From the NCBI GenBank assembly GCA_003248805.1, contig QFQY01000033.1:1-52144 (forward strand): a stretch of 52,144 nt of DNA, given 5' to 3'. This DNA comes from Chelatococcus sp. (lineage in GTDB: Bacteria > Pseudomonadota > Alphaproteobacteria > Rhizobiales > Beijerinckiaceae). Under the pieces are notes generated by a model that searched no databases, was not told the origin of the DNA, and saw only the letters and a program-made list of their open reading frames with translations. The position numbers and the translations under genes are program-made. How positions within the stretch are numbered: the first letter of the stretch is position 1; each line of letters begins with the position of its first letter. This document shows positions 31,483 to 39,261 of this stretch, in pieces.

Positions 31483-32412
31483 TCAGGGCCGCGCCGGCTG
31501 CGCCGGTGCGGTCTGCGTGGCGGGCTCCCCGGCCGGGCGCACCCCGTTCGGACCGTTGAAGAAACGGAAGAACGGCGAATCCGGCGAGAGCACGAGCTTG
31601 GTGTCGCCGGCCTTGATGCTGGCCTCATAGGCCTGCATCGAGCGCCAGAAGGCGAAGAACTCGGGGTCCTTGCCGAACGCCTCGGCGAAGACCTTGTTGC
31701 GCTCGCCTTCGCCCTCGCCGCGGATCTCGTCGGAGCGCTGCTGCGCCTCGGCGACGATCACGGTCGAGTCCCTGTCCGCCCGGGCCCGGATCTCCTGCGC
31801 CTGCTGGGCACCGAGCGCGCGGGCCTCGGCGGCCTCGCGGGCACGCTCCGTCTGCATGCGCTGGAACACGGCCTGCGAGTTGGCGGCCGGCAGGTCGACG
31901 CGGCGCAGCCTGACGTCGACGACCGTCATGCCGAAGCGCGCGGCCTCCCGGTTCACCTCGTCGCGGATGCGGCTCATCAGCCGCGAGCGGTCGGTCCGCA
32001 CCATCGCGGTGAAGCTCGCATCGGCCAGAACCGAGCGGACGTTGCCGTTGACGATCGAGGCCAGCTGCGAGTTCGCCCGCGGGATGTTGTTGACCGCCTG
32101 GTAGAAGCGCAGCGGATCGGAGATCCGGTAGCGCGTGAAGGCATCGACCACGAGCCGCTTCTGGTCGGACGCGATGATTTCCTGCGCCGGGAGGTCGAGG
32201 TCGAGGATGCGGTTGTCGAGCAGGGTCACCTGCTCGAACGGCGCCGGAAGCTTGAAATACAGCCCCGGAGCGGTGACGACGCTGCGCACGGCGCCGAAGC
32301 GCAGCACGAGGGCCGACTGGGTCTGCTGCACGATGAACGTGCAGGCATAGAGGACGACGGCGATCGCCGCGAGGACGACGAGCGCGGCGACGCGCAGGAC
32401 GGAACCGTTCAT
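31483..32412 (-). CDS. hflC: HflC, modulator of the FtsH protease
   Basis: HflC is an SPFH/prohibitin-family inner-membrane protein which, with HflK, forms a large cage around the FtsH protease. The 309-residue protein has one N-terminal span VLRVAALVVLAAIAVVLYA, then FIVQQTQSALVLRFGAV, the SPFH domain, and the coiled helix MQTERAREAAEARALGAQQ. The C-terminus is proline- and alanine-rich. It overlaps the hflK stop by four bases (ATGA), which is normal for this pair. Confidence 0.95.
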   Translation of the reverse strand: MNGSVLRVAALVVLAAIAVVLYACTFIVQQTQSALVLRFGAVRSVVTAPGLYFKLPAPFEQVTLLDNRILDLDLPAQEIIASDQKRLVVDAFTRYRISDPLRFYQAVNNIPRANSQLASIVNGNVRSVLADASFTAMVRTDRSRLMSRIRDEVNREAARFGMTVVDVRLRRVDLPAANSQAVFQRMQTERAREAAEARALGAQQAQEIRARADRDSTVIVAEAQQRSDEIRGEGEGERNKVFAEAFGKDPEFFAFWRSMQAYEASIKAGDTKLVLSPDSPFFRFFNGPNGVRPAGEPATQTAPAQPARP

Positions 32413-33560
32413 CGCGTGCCTCCCGCCTGCGGGGCCGGTGCCGGACGGCGCTGCTGAAGCTGGTCGAGCGGCAGATAGGGCACCACTCCCTGCCCCGTGC
32501 TGTCCAGGATGATCTTGTCCGTGCCGCCCATCACCCGTTCCATGGTCTCCAGGAAGAGACGCTCGCGGGTCACGCCCGGCGCGTTCCTGTACTGCTCGTA
32601 GACCGCGTTGAAGCGGCTGGCCTGACCGCGCGCCTCGGCGACGGTCTGGTCCTTGAAGGCCTCGGCCGACTGCACGAGTTGAGATGCCCGGCCGCGTGCC
32701 TCCGGCACGACGCGGTTGGCATAGGTCTGGGCCTCGTTGCGCAGGCGCTCCTGGTCGGCGCGCGCCGCCTGGACGTCGCGGAAGGCGTCGATGACCTGCT
32801 GCGGCGGGTCGACCTTCTGGAGCTGGACGAGCCGGATCTGGACGCCGGCCTTGTAGCCGTTGAGCGTGTCCTGCATCAGCTGGCGCACCTCGGTCTCGAT
32901 CGCGGCGCGATCGGTGGTGAGCACCGGCTGGATGTTGCGCTGGCCGATGACCTCGCGCATCGCGCTCTCGGCGACGGCCTTCACCGTGCCCGGCGGATCC
33001 TGGATGTTGAACACGTAGTTCTCCGGCGCGGCCGGGTCGATCTGCCACTGCACGATGACGTCGATGTCGACGATGTTCTCGTCGCCCGTCAGCATCAGGC
33101 TTTCCTCGATCACATCCGTCTGGCGCGAGGCGCGGATGGATTCCACGGTGCGGAAGCCGACCTCGGTGGTGATGACGTTCGTCACCTGCGGCTTGATCAC
33201 GCTGCCGATCGGATAGGGCCAGTTGTAGTTCAGGCCTTCGCCGGTCTTGCCGATGAACTTGCCGAAGCGCAGGTTCAGGCCGACCTCGTTGGGCCGCACG
33301 ATATAGAAGCCCGTCGCGAGCCAGAGCAGGATCAGCACGGCCAGGCCGATGACGATCCCGCGACCGCCGAGGCTGCCGCCGGGCATGAGGTTCTTCAGCC
33401 GGTCCTGGCTGCGCCGCAGGATTTCCTCGAGGTCGGGCGGAGAACCGCCGCCGGAGCCGCCGCCGCCCCATGGGCCGCCGCCGCCGCCACCACCGCTTCC
33501 TCCGCGATTGCCCCAGGGACCTCCCCCGCCACCACCGCCGCTCTGGTTGCTCCAAGGCAT
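32409..33560 (-). CDS. hflK: HflK, partner of HflC in the FtsH-regulating complex
   Basis: The 383-residue protein begins MPWSNQSGGGG with a long glycine-rich stretch (about residues 7-40), typical of HflK. One transmembrane helix follows (IVIGLAVLILLWLATGFYIV), then the SPFH domain with NEVGLNLRFGKFIGKTGEG and the coiled helix REAQ-like segment ERLRNEAQTYANRVVPEARG. Its stop overlaps hflC by four bases. The start is at the usual MPW position, with AGAGGAAAGGGAAC about 12 bases before it. It is the first gene of hflK-hflC-DUF2065-degP and begins about 150 bases after the folA stop. Confidence 0.95.
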   Translation of the reverse strand: MPWSNQSGGGGGGGPWGNRGGSGGGGGGGPWGGGGSGGGSPPDLEEILRRSQDRLKNLMPGGSLGGRGIVIGLAVLILLWLATGFYIVRPNEVGLNLRFGKFIGKTGEGLNYNWPYPIGSVIKPQVTNVITTEVGFRTVESIRASRQTDVIEESLMLTGDENIVDIDVIVQWQIDPAAPENYVFNIQDPPGTVKAVAESAMREVIGQRNIQPVLTTDRAAIETEVRQLMQDTLNGYKAGVQIRLVQLQKVDPPQQVIDAFRDVQAARADQERLRNEAQTYANRVVPEARGRASQLVQSAEAFKDQTVAEARGQASRFNAVYEQYRNAPGVTRERLFLETMERVMGGTDKIILDSTGQGVVPYLPLDQLQQRRPAPAPQAGGTR

Positions 33561-33712
33561 GCTCGAGCCGTTCCCTTTCCTCTGGTCCGGCCGTGGAATA
33601 GGCGAATGCCGGCCGTGTGTCAGCGTCCTCCGGACGAAGGCCGCCGGGCTGAGTTGGTCATGGGCCATGGATTCGTCAACGGCGCAAGCCGTTCATGATG
33701 AACGGGAAGCGG

Positions 33713-34231
33713 CTATCGGCCGCGCCTGCGATAGCTCGCGAAGGCGAAGGCATGCTCGTCGTCGGGGCCGGAGGGGTATTCCTCCAGGCTGTCGCGGACG
33801 AACAGCGAAGGGTCCCAGCCCGGAAAGCGCGCATCGCCCTCGGGCGCCGCATGGACGAAGGTCAGCTCCATCCTGTCGGCGAGCGGCAGGGCCTGCGCGT
33901 AGAGATCGCTCCCCCCGGCCACGACGACGGAATCCGCTCCCATCGCGGCGCCCAGCCGATGCCCCTGCGTCAATGCGTCATCCAGCGAGGCGGCCAGATG
34001 GACGCCCTCGGGGCGGAACCCTGGATCGCGCGACAGGACGATGCTCTCGCGCCCCGGCAACGGCTTGCCGATGGACAGGAAGGTCTTGCGCCCCATCAGC
34101 AGCGGCCGGCCGAGCGTCAGCGCCCGGAAGCGGCGCATATCGGTCTTGAGGCGCCAGAGCAGGCGATTGTCGTCGCCGATCACGCCGTTGTCGGCGATCG
34201 CCGCGACGATGACGATGGGCAGTGTCGCCAT
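33713..34231 (-). CDS. folA: Dihydrofolate reductase
   Basis: FolA reduces dihydrofolate to tetrahydrofolate with NADPH. The 172-residue protein shows IVIVAAIADNGVIGDDNRLLW at the start, LKTDMRRFRALTLGRPLLMGRKTFLSIGKPLPGRESIVLSRD across the cofactor and folate loops, and VVVAGGSDLYAQALPLADRM. The acidic folate-binding residue of the LLWRLKTDM segment is present. It is the third gene after thyA and an acetyltransferase; thyA oxidises folate in making dTMP, and folA restores it, so co-expression makes sense. Length is normal. Confidence 0.96.
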   Translation of the reverse strand: MATLPIVIVAAIADNGVIGDDNRLLWRLKTDMRRFRALTLGRPLLMGRKTFLSIGKPLPGRESIVLSRDPGFRPEGVHLAASLDDALTQGHRLGAAMGADSVVVAGGSDLYAQALPLADRMELTFVHAAPEGDARFPGWDPSLFVRDSLEEYPSGPDDEHAFAFASYRRRGR

Positions 34232-34235
34232 CTCC

Positions 34236-34715
34236 TCAGCCTTCCGCCAGCTTCGCCAGCGCCTCGCCCTCGAGGCGCTTCACCGTCCACTCGTCCTGCG
34301 CCCTGGCGCCGATGGAGCGGTAGAACTCGCGCGAGGGCTCGTTCCAGTTCAGCACCCACCAGGCGAGGCGCGGCAGCTTCTCCTCGACGCAACGCCGCGC
34401 CAGCCGCGCGATCAGCGCCTTGCCGATGCCGCGCCCGCGTTGCGCCGGACGCACGAACAGGTCCTCCAGCCAGATGCCGTGCCGGCCGCTGAAGGTCGAA
34501 TAGGTGTAGAACCACACGGCGAAGCCGACCGGCTCGCCGTCCCATTCCGCGATGTCGCAGGACACGCGCGGATCGGGGCCGAACAGGGCCGCGTCGATGT
34601 CCTGCTCGGTGGCCTCGACCTCGTGCAGCAGCTTCTCGTAGTCGGCGAGCTCGCGGATGAAGGACAGGACGAGCCCGGCCTCGCCCGGCCGCGCGGGGCG
34701 GATCGTGAGGCTCAT
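34236..34715 (-). CDS. GNAT-family N-acetyltransferase
   Basis: The 159-residue enzyme has the acetyl-CoA-binding loop VRPAQRGRGIGKALIARLA near residue 90 and the C-terminal NWNEPSREFYRSIGARAQDEW, both common in GNAT proteins. The start MSLTIRPARPGEAGLVLSFIRELADYEKL resembles diamine- or amino-acid-acetylating members. It overlaps the thyA stop by four bases and lies 4 bases before the folA start, so it is embedded in the thymidylate operon. The acceptor substrate is unknown. It could be related to spermidine acetyltransferase-like proteins. Confidence 0.9.
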   Translation of the reverse strand: MSLTIRPARPGEAGLVLSFIRELADYEKLLHEVEATEQDIDAALFGPDPRVSCDIAEWDGEPVGFAVWFYTYSTFSGRHGIWLEDLFVRPAQRGRGIGKALIARLARRCVEEKLPRLAWWVLNWNEPSREFYRSIGARAQDEWTVKRLEGEALAKLAEG

Positions 34716-35506
34716 ACCGCGATCGGCGCCTTGATCGCCGGGTGCGGATCGTAGCCCTCGATCGTCACGTCCTCGAACACGAAATCCTCGAGCCGCGTCA
34801 CCGCCGGGTTGAGCGAGAGCTTCGGCAGCGGTCGCGGCTCGCGGGAGAGTTGCAGCCGCGCCTGGTCGAGATGGTTCGCGTAGAGATGCGTGTCGCCGAA
34901 GGCATGCACGAAGCTGCCGACGCCGAGGCCCGTGACCTGCGCCACCATATGGGTCAGCAGCGCATAGCTCGCGATGTTGAACGGCACGCCGAGGAAAACG
35001 TCGGCCGAGCGCTGGTAGAGCTGGCAGGAGAGCTTTCCATCGGCGACGAAGAACTGGAACAGGCAGTGGCAGGGCGCCAGCGCCATCTTGGGGATATCCG
35101 CCGGGTTCCAGGCGGAGACGACGAGGCGGCGCGAATCGGGATTGCGCCGGATCTCGTTCACAACCCAGGCGATCTGGTCGATCGTCGTGCCGTCCGGCGC
35201 CGGCCAGGACCGCCACTGCCGGCCATAGACCGGGCCGAGATCGCCGTTCGCGTCGGCCCATTCGTCCCAGATCGTGACGCCGTTCTCCTGCAGGTAGCGG
35301 ATATTGGTGTCGCCGCGCAGGAACCAGATCAGCTCGTGGATGATCGAGCGCAGATGCAGCTTCTTGGTGGTGACGAGCGGAAAGCCCTCGGCGAGGTCGA
35401 AACGCATCTGGTGGCCGAAGACGGCGACCGTCCCCGTGCCGGTCCGGTCGTCCTTCCGGACACCTTCGGCGAGGACGCGTTCGAGCAGGTCGTGATACTG
35501 GCGCAT
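34712..35506 (-). CDS. thyA: Thymidylate synthase
   Basis: ThyA methylates dUMP to dTMP using methylene-tetrahydrofolate. The 264-residue length is exactly that of the E. coli type. Motifs: DRTGTGTVAVFGHQMRFDL, the folate arginine region, and the nucleophile cysteine in ALAPCHCLFQFFVADGKLS near residue 146, then QRSADVFLGVPFNIASYALL with dUMP contacts. It is the first gene of thyA-GNAT-folA. Upstream, 190 bases separate it from the divergent PepSY-like gene. Confidence 0.97.
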   Translation of the reverse strand: MRQYHDLLERVLAEGVRKDDRTGTGTVAVFGHQMRFDLAEGFPLVTTKKLHLRSIIHELIWFLRGDTNIRYLQENGVTIWDEWADANGDLGPVYGRQWRSWPAPDGTTIDQIAWVVNEIRRNPDSRRLVVSAWNPADIPKMALAPCHCLFQFFVADGKLSCQLYQRSADVFLGVPFNIASYALLTHMVAQVTGLGVGSFVHAFGDTHLYANHLDQARLQLSREPRPLPKLSLNPAVTRLEDFVFEDVTIEGYDPHPAIKAPIAV

Positions 35507-35696
35507 GGCTGATTCGGACTGGAGCGGCTTGGCGGCGAAGGCGCCACCATAGTCGCTTCGCCGCGACAGCGCGCGTCAGCGGCACGGTCCGTCCCCGGCT
35601 TTCTCGTCGCCTGCGCCGGCAGGGCCGCGTCGGAACCAGGGCCCTCCCGGCGTCGTTCCCCTGTTCGACCCCCATGCGGATCGAAGGAGGACGATC

Positions 35697-36011
35697 ATGA
35701 CGACCCGCACGACCGTAGCGGCGCTGACGCTGGCCGCCACCCTCTCGCTGCCGCTCGGCCAGGCCGGCGCCCAGACACCGCCGCCGATCCGGCCGGACTC
35801 GGCCCCCGTCACGATGGACGACGCACGCCGCATCGCGGCCGGACACGGCGTGATCCGCGTCGAGGAGATCAAGCTCGACGACGGCCGCTGGGAGATCGAG
35901 GGCCGCGACGCCCTCGGCGCCGAAATCGAGATCGAACTCAGCGCGCGTGACGGCTCCGTGGTGAAGATCGAGCGCGAGCGCCCCGCCTCTGCCGCACTGG
36001 GGCAACCCTGA
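35697..36011 (+). CDS. Secreted PepSY-like protein
   Basis: The 104-residue protein has a signal peptide (TVAALTLAATLSLPLGQAGA, cleavage near AGAQTP) and a short domain VTMDDARRIAAGHGVIRVEEIKLDDGRWEIEGRDALGAEIEIELSARDG, resembling a single PepSY/YpeB-type unit. Such domains often inhibit or chaperone proteases, or bind ligands in the periplasm. AAGGAGGA precedes the ATG at good spacing. A second, shorter relative lies 127 bases downstream, suggesting tandem duplication. Confidence 0.78.
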   Translation: MTTRTTVAALTLAATLSLPLGQAGAQTPPPIRPDSAPVTMDDARRIAAGHGVIRVEEIKLDDGRWEIEGRDALGAEIEIELSARDGSVVKIERERPASAALGQP

Positions 36012-36138
36012 GCGGCCGTTCACGCGATCGGGAACAGGCGCGAACGGGTATTGACCGTGTCCCCACCCCGGCGACGCTCAGCCGGCCACAATCATGGCGC
36101 TGAACAACCCGCTGACTGAATCATAGCGGGGCATTGCC

Positions 36139-36471
36139 ATGAACACGCTGCTGACCGCGGGCCTCCTCGCCGCCTCGAGCATAGCGATCGCACAGACGAG
36201 CTTCGAGACGGGCCGGAACGCCCCCATCGCCATTCCGAACGTGACGGAGCGCCTGGCGCGGGACATCGCCTGGAGCGCCGGCGTCGTCCATGTCGACGAG
36301 ATCGTCCTGCTGGACGACCGCTGGGAGGTCGCGGGTCGCAACCGCTCCGGCGACGAGCTGGCGCTCGACATCGACGCACGCGACGGCAGCCTGCTCGGGC
36401 AGCCGCAAGGCCTGCCGCAGGCGCGGCCACGCGGCCTCCTGCGCATGGACGGAGCATCGGCGGCCAGATGA
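36139..36471 (+). CDS. Secreted PepSY-like protein, second copy
   Basis: The 110-residue product starts with a signal peptide MNTLLTAGLLAASSIAIAQT (probable cleavage near AIAQ). The region VHVDEIVLLDDRWEVAGRN, then GDELALDIDARDGSLL, aligns by eye with VRVEEIKLDDGRWEIEGRD and GAEIEIELSARDGSVV in the upstream gene, so the two are paralogues. They have diverged strongly outside that core. It ends just before the tmRNA promoter. No catalytic site is visible. Confidence 0.72.
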   Translation: MNTLLTAGLLAASSIAIAQTSFETGRNAPIAIPNVTERLARDIAWSAGVVHVDEIVLLDDRWEVAGRNRSGDELALDIDARDGSLLGQPQGLPQARPRGLLRMDGASAAR

Positions 36472-36484
36472 CGGGTCATGCCCC

Positions 36485-36513
36485 TTTCGCATGACGCGCG
36501 CAGCGCCTATATT
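36485..36513 (+). promoter_or_regulatory. Candidate promoter of the tmRNA gene
   Basis: TTTCGC at 36485-36490 and TATATT at 36508-36513 are separated by 17 bases. The -10-like element precedes the expected start of the acceptor RNA by about 20 bases. It resembles the alphaproteobacterial housekeeping consensus only loosely at the -35. Confidence 0.5.
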
Positions 36514-36529
36514 CCGCCCGCCGCTCCTC

Positions 36530-36888
36530 GGAACGGCTATGGCGATAAACGGACTTCGGAATAAGCCTTTCGGACCCGGGGGCGGTACCCGGCGCCTCCA
36601 CCACAGCCCTGCGGCGCGAGCATGCAGGTGATTCTCCCGGCGCGAGCCGGGAAGCGACTGCGGCGTTGGCTGCAGGGCTGCGGCGGGGGCGAAATAGGAT
36701 CGACGAGGGTGTAAAGGTTGTTCTTTTGCTCGGCATGGTTCCGCCGTTATCGGGCCAAAAGCATAGTTGCCAACGACAACAATGCTCGGGTCGCCGTCGC
36801 CGCGTAAGCGGTGCTGGTACCCAAACCAAAGCCCTTGCGTTTAGCCGCGTAAGGCGGGGCTCGGAGGCGCCTGGCAACAGAAGCCTCC
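36530..36888 (+). ncRNA. ssrA: Transfer-messenger RNA, circularly permuted two-piece form
   Basis: tmRNA rescues stalled ribosomes and adds a degradation tag. In alphaproteobacteria the gene is permuted and the precursor is cut in two. Here the acceptor piece comes first and ends at 36603 with CGCCTCCACCA. An intervening segment (36604-36684) contains an eight-pair hairpin AGCCCTGC/GCAGGGCT. The coding piece starts at 36685 with GGGGGCGAAATAGGATCGAC; GGGGGCG pairs with CGCCTCC across seven positions, with G-U at position 3, the alanine identity pair. The tag frame at 36769-36807 encodes ANDNNARVAVAA and stops with TAA. A GGAGGC/GCCTCC hairpin followed by TTTAATTTT ends it near 36888. The 5' boundary is approximate. 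Confidence 0.93.
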
Positions 36889-36950
36889 ACTTTAATTTTG
36901 GGCCTGCCGGCTGTTCCCGCCGGACGCCGGGAAAGGGAAGCGTCGAGGCG

Positions 36951-37559
36951 ATGTCGAAGGATGTTCTACGCTACGATCTGATGGTGCAGGACGCACTGAA
37001 GGGGGTCGTGCGCAGGATTCTGACCGATGCGGCGCGCGACGGCCTGCCCGGCGACCACCATTTCTACGTCACCTTCCGCACCACCGCGCCGGGCGTGCGC
37101 CTCTCGCAGCGCCTGCGCGAGAAGCACCCGGACGAGATGACGATCGTCCTCCAGCACCAGTTCTGGGACCTGAGCGTCGGCGAGCATTCCTTCGAGGTCG
37201 GGCTGTCCTTCTCGGGCGTGCCCGAGCGGCTGCTCGTGCCCTTCGACGCCGTGACCACCTTCTACGATCCCTCGGTTCAGTTCGGACTCAAATTCGAGGC
37301 GCTGGATGCGGCGCCCGTCCCCGAGGCGTCCGGCGCGCCGGAGTCCGCTCCGGCCGCGCCCACCGCTCTCCCCGCCAAGATCGTGCCGGCCGGCCTGCCG
37401 GCCGCCAGGGCCAAGTCGGGCGAGCGCAAAGCCGCCGAACACAAGCCGGAGGCCGCCGAGAGCGGGACCGAAGCCGAGGCGGGCGGCGCCGAGCCGAAAC
37501 GCGACGAGGGCGGCAGCGCCCAGGTCGTCAGCCTCGATTCCTTCCGCAAGAAGACCTGA
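36951..37559 (+). CDS. sspB: SspB, ClpXP adaptor for tmRNA-tagged proteins (alpha type)
   Basis: The 202-residue protein starts MSKDVLRYDLMVQDALKGVVRR, which matches alphaproteobacterial SspB. The folded domain covers about residues 1-120, with HHFYVTFRTTAPGVRLSQRLREKHPDEMTIVLQHQFWDL and VPFDAVTTFYDPSVQFGLKFE. A long charged and proline-rich linker leads to a C-terminal tip AQVVSLDSFRKK, of the type that docks on ClpX. SspB holds proteins bearing the ssrA tag and delivers them to ClpXP. It starts about 60 bases after the end of the tmRNA gene on the same strand, with GAGGCG before ATG. Confidence 0.93.
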   Translation: MSKDVLRYDLMVQDALKGVVRRILTDAARDGLPGDHHFYVTFRTTAPGVRLSQRLREKHPDEMTIVLQHQFWDLSVGEHSFEVGLSFSGVPERLLVPFDAVTTFYDPSVQFGLKFEALDAAPVPEASGAPESAPAAPTALPAKIVPAGLPAARAKSGERKAAEHKPEAAESGTEAEAGGAEPKRDEGGSAQVVSLDSFRKKT

Positions 37560-37571
37560 TTGCCGACAGCC

Positions 37572-37609
37572 CCCCAAGTCCATCCGACAGACCCCAAGTT
37601 CATCCGACA
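37572..37609. repeat. Two-copy direct repeat upstream of fumC
   Basis: CCCCAAGTCCATCCGACA at 37572 and CCCCAAGTTCATCCGACA at 37592 recur with a period of 20 bases and one mismatch. They lie in the gap between the sspB stop and the fumC start, ending 25 bases before the fumC ATG. They could be operator half-sites or a simple local duplication. Confidence 0.7.
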
Positions 37610-37634
37610 TAAAGTCCAACCCACGGCTGCTTCC

Positions 37635-39032
37635 ATGACCGAAACCCGTACCGAAACCGATTCCTTCGGCCCCATTGCCGTGGCCGCCGACCGCTATTGG
37701 GGCGCGCAGACGCAGCGCTCGCTCCAGAACTTCAAGATCGGCGGCGAGCGCGAGCGCATGCCCCTGCCGCTCGTCCACGCGCTGGTCACGGTCAAGAAGG
37801 CCGCCGCCCGCGTGAACAACGGTCTCGGCCAGCTCGACAAGAAGGTCGCCGACGCGATCGACCAGGCCGCCGACGAGGCCCTGGCCGGCAAGTTCGATGC
37901 GCACTTCCCGCTGGTCATCTGGCAGACGGGCTCCGGCACGCAGTCGAACATGAACGCCAACGAGGTCCTGGCGAACCGCGCCAACGAGATCCTCGGCGTC
38001 GGCCTCGGCGCCAAGAGCCCGGTCCACCCCAACGACCACGTCAATCGCGGCCAGTCCTCGAACGATTCCTTCCCGACCGCGATCCACATCGCCGCCGCGA
38101 CCGAAGTCGTCCGCAAGCTGCTGCCGGCGGTCGAGAACCTGAAGGCCGCGCTGGCCGCCAAGGCCGAGGCCTTCAAGGACCTCGTCAAGATCGGCCGCAC
38201 CCATCTGCAGGACGCCACGCCCGTCACGCTCGGCCAGGAATTCTCCGGCTACGTCGCGCAGCTCGATCTCGGCATCGGCCGCATCGAGACCACGCTCGAC
38301 GGCCTCTACGCCCTCGCCCAGGGCGGCACCGCAGTCGGCACCGGCCTGAACGCGCATCCCGACTTCGCCGTGCTCTTCGCCAAGGAAGTCGCCTCGCTGA
38401 CCGGCCTGCCCTTCCGCACCGCCGAGAACAAGTTCGAGGCCCTGGCCAGCCACGGCGCCATCAGCTTCGCCCACGGCGCGCTGACCGCGCTCGCCATGGA
38501 CCTGTTCAAGATCGCCAACGACATCCGCCTGATGGGTTCCGGCCCGCGCTCGGGTCTCGGCGAGATCAGCCTGCCCGAGAACGAGCCCGGCTCCTCGATC
38601 ATGCCCGGCAAGGTCAACCCGACCCAGGCCGAGGCCATGACCATGGTCGCCACCCAGGTCCACGGCAACCAGGCCACGATCGGCTTCGCCGCGAGCCAGG
38701 GCCATTTCGAACTCAACGTCTTCAAGCCGGTGATCGCCTCGGCCTTCCTGCAGTCGGTGCGGCTGCTGACCGACGCCTGCGACAGCTTCCGCGAGAACTG
38801 CGTCGTCGGCATCGAGGCCAACGAGGCGCAGCTCAAGGACCTGCTCTCGCGCTCGCTCATGCTGGTGACCGCGCTCGCCCCCGTGATCGGCTACGACAAG
38901 GCCGCGAGCATCGCCAAGAACGCGCATCACAACGGCACGACGCTGCGCGACGAGGCGCTCAAGGCCGGCGTCGAGGCGGACGTCTTCGACCGGACCGTGA
39001 AGCCTGAGCTGATGCTCGGTCCCTCGGCCTGA
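37635..39032 (+). CDS. fumC: Class II fumarate hydratase
   Basis: FumC hydrates fumarate to malate in the TCA cycle. The 465-residue protein shows the class II pattern: GSGTQSNMNANEVLANRA near residue 99, GRTHLQDATPVTLGQEFSGY near 180, and the signature GSSIMPGKVNPTQAEAM near residue 319 with the catalytic loop. It needs no iron-sulfur cluster, so it is stable under oxidative stress. The ATG at 37635 (MTETRTETDSFGPI) begins 75 bases after sspB. Two small genes follow on the same strand, an arrangement seen in other alphaproteobacteria. Confidence 0.97.
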   Translation: MTETRTETDSFGPIAVAADRYWGAQTQRSLQNFKIGGERERMPLPLVHALVTVKKAAARVNNGLGQLDKKVADAIDQAADEALAGKFDAHFPLVIWQTGSGTQSNMNANEVLANRANEILGVGLGAKSPVHPNDHVNRGQSSNDSFPTAIHIAAATEVVRKLLPAVENLKAALAAKAEAFKDLVKIGRTHLQDATPVTLGQEFSGYVAQLDLGIGRIETTLDGLYALAQGGTAVGTGLNAHPDFAVLFAKEVASLTGLPFRTAENKFEALASHGAISFAHGALTALAMDLFKIANDIRLMGSGPRSGLGEISLPENEPGSSIMPGKVNPTQAEAMTMVATQVHGNQATIGFAASQGHFELNVFKPVIASAFLQSVRLLTDACDSFRENCVVGIEANEAQLKDLLSRSLMLVTALAPVIGYDKAASIAKNAHHNGTTLRDEALKAGVEADVFDRTVKPELMLGPSA

Positions 39033-39039
39033 GGGCGCC

Positions 39040-39243
39040 GTGACGGCCGAGATCGTCAACCTTCGCCGTGCCCGCAAGCAGCGGGCGCGGCAGGATGCCG
39101 GGAAGCAGGCCGAGCAGAACCGCGTGACGTTCGGCCGGACGAAGGCCGAACGCGAACTGACCGAGGCCGAGCGTGATCTGGCCGCGCGCCGCCTGGAGGG
39201 CCACCGCCTTCGGGACGGAAAAGACGACGGCGACGACAACTGA
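39040..39243 (+). CDS. DUF4169 family protein
   Basis: The 67-residue protein starts at a GTG seven bases after the fumC stop and reads MTAEIVNLRRARKQRARQDA, with a highly charged, helical middle (KAERELTEAERDLAARRLEGHR). This matches DUF4169, a family found mostly next to fumC in alphaproteobacteria. It has no signal peptide or membrane segment. Function unknown; coupling to fumC is suggested by the short spacing. Confidence 0.85.
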   Translation: MTAEIVNLRRARKQRARQDAGKQAEQNRVTFGRTKAERELTEAERDLAARRLEGHRLRDGKDDGDDN

Positions 39244-39261
39244 ACTCGGAGGCGCCGGCCG

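Noticed and set aside
36666..36950. An N-terminal extension of sspB reading through the tmRNA gene
   Set aside because: The extension is encoded by tmRNA sequence including its tag frame; the SspB family starts at MSKDVLRYD.
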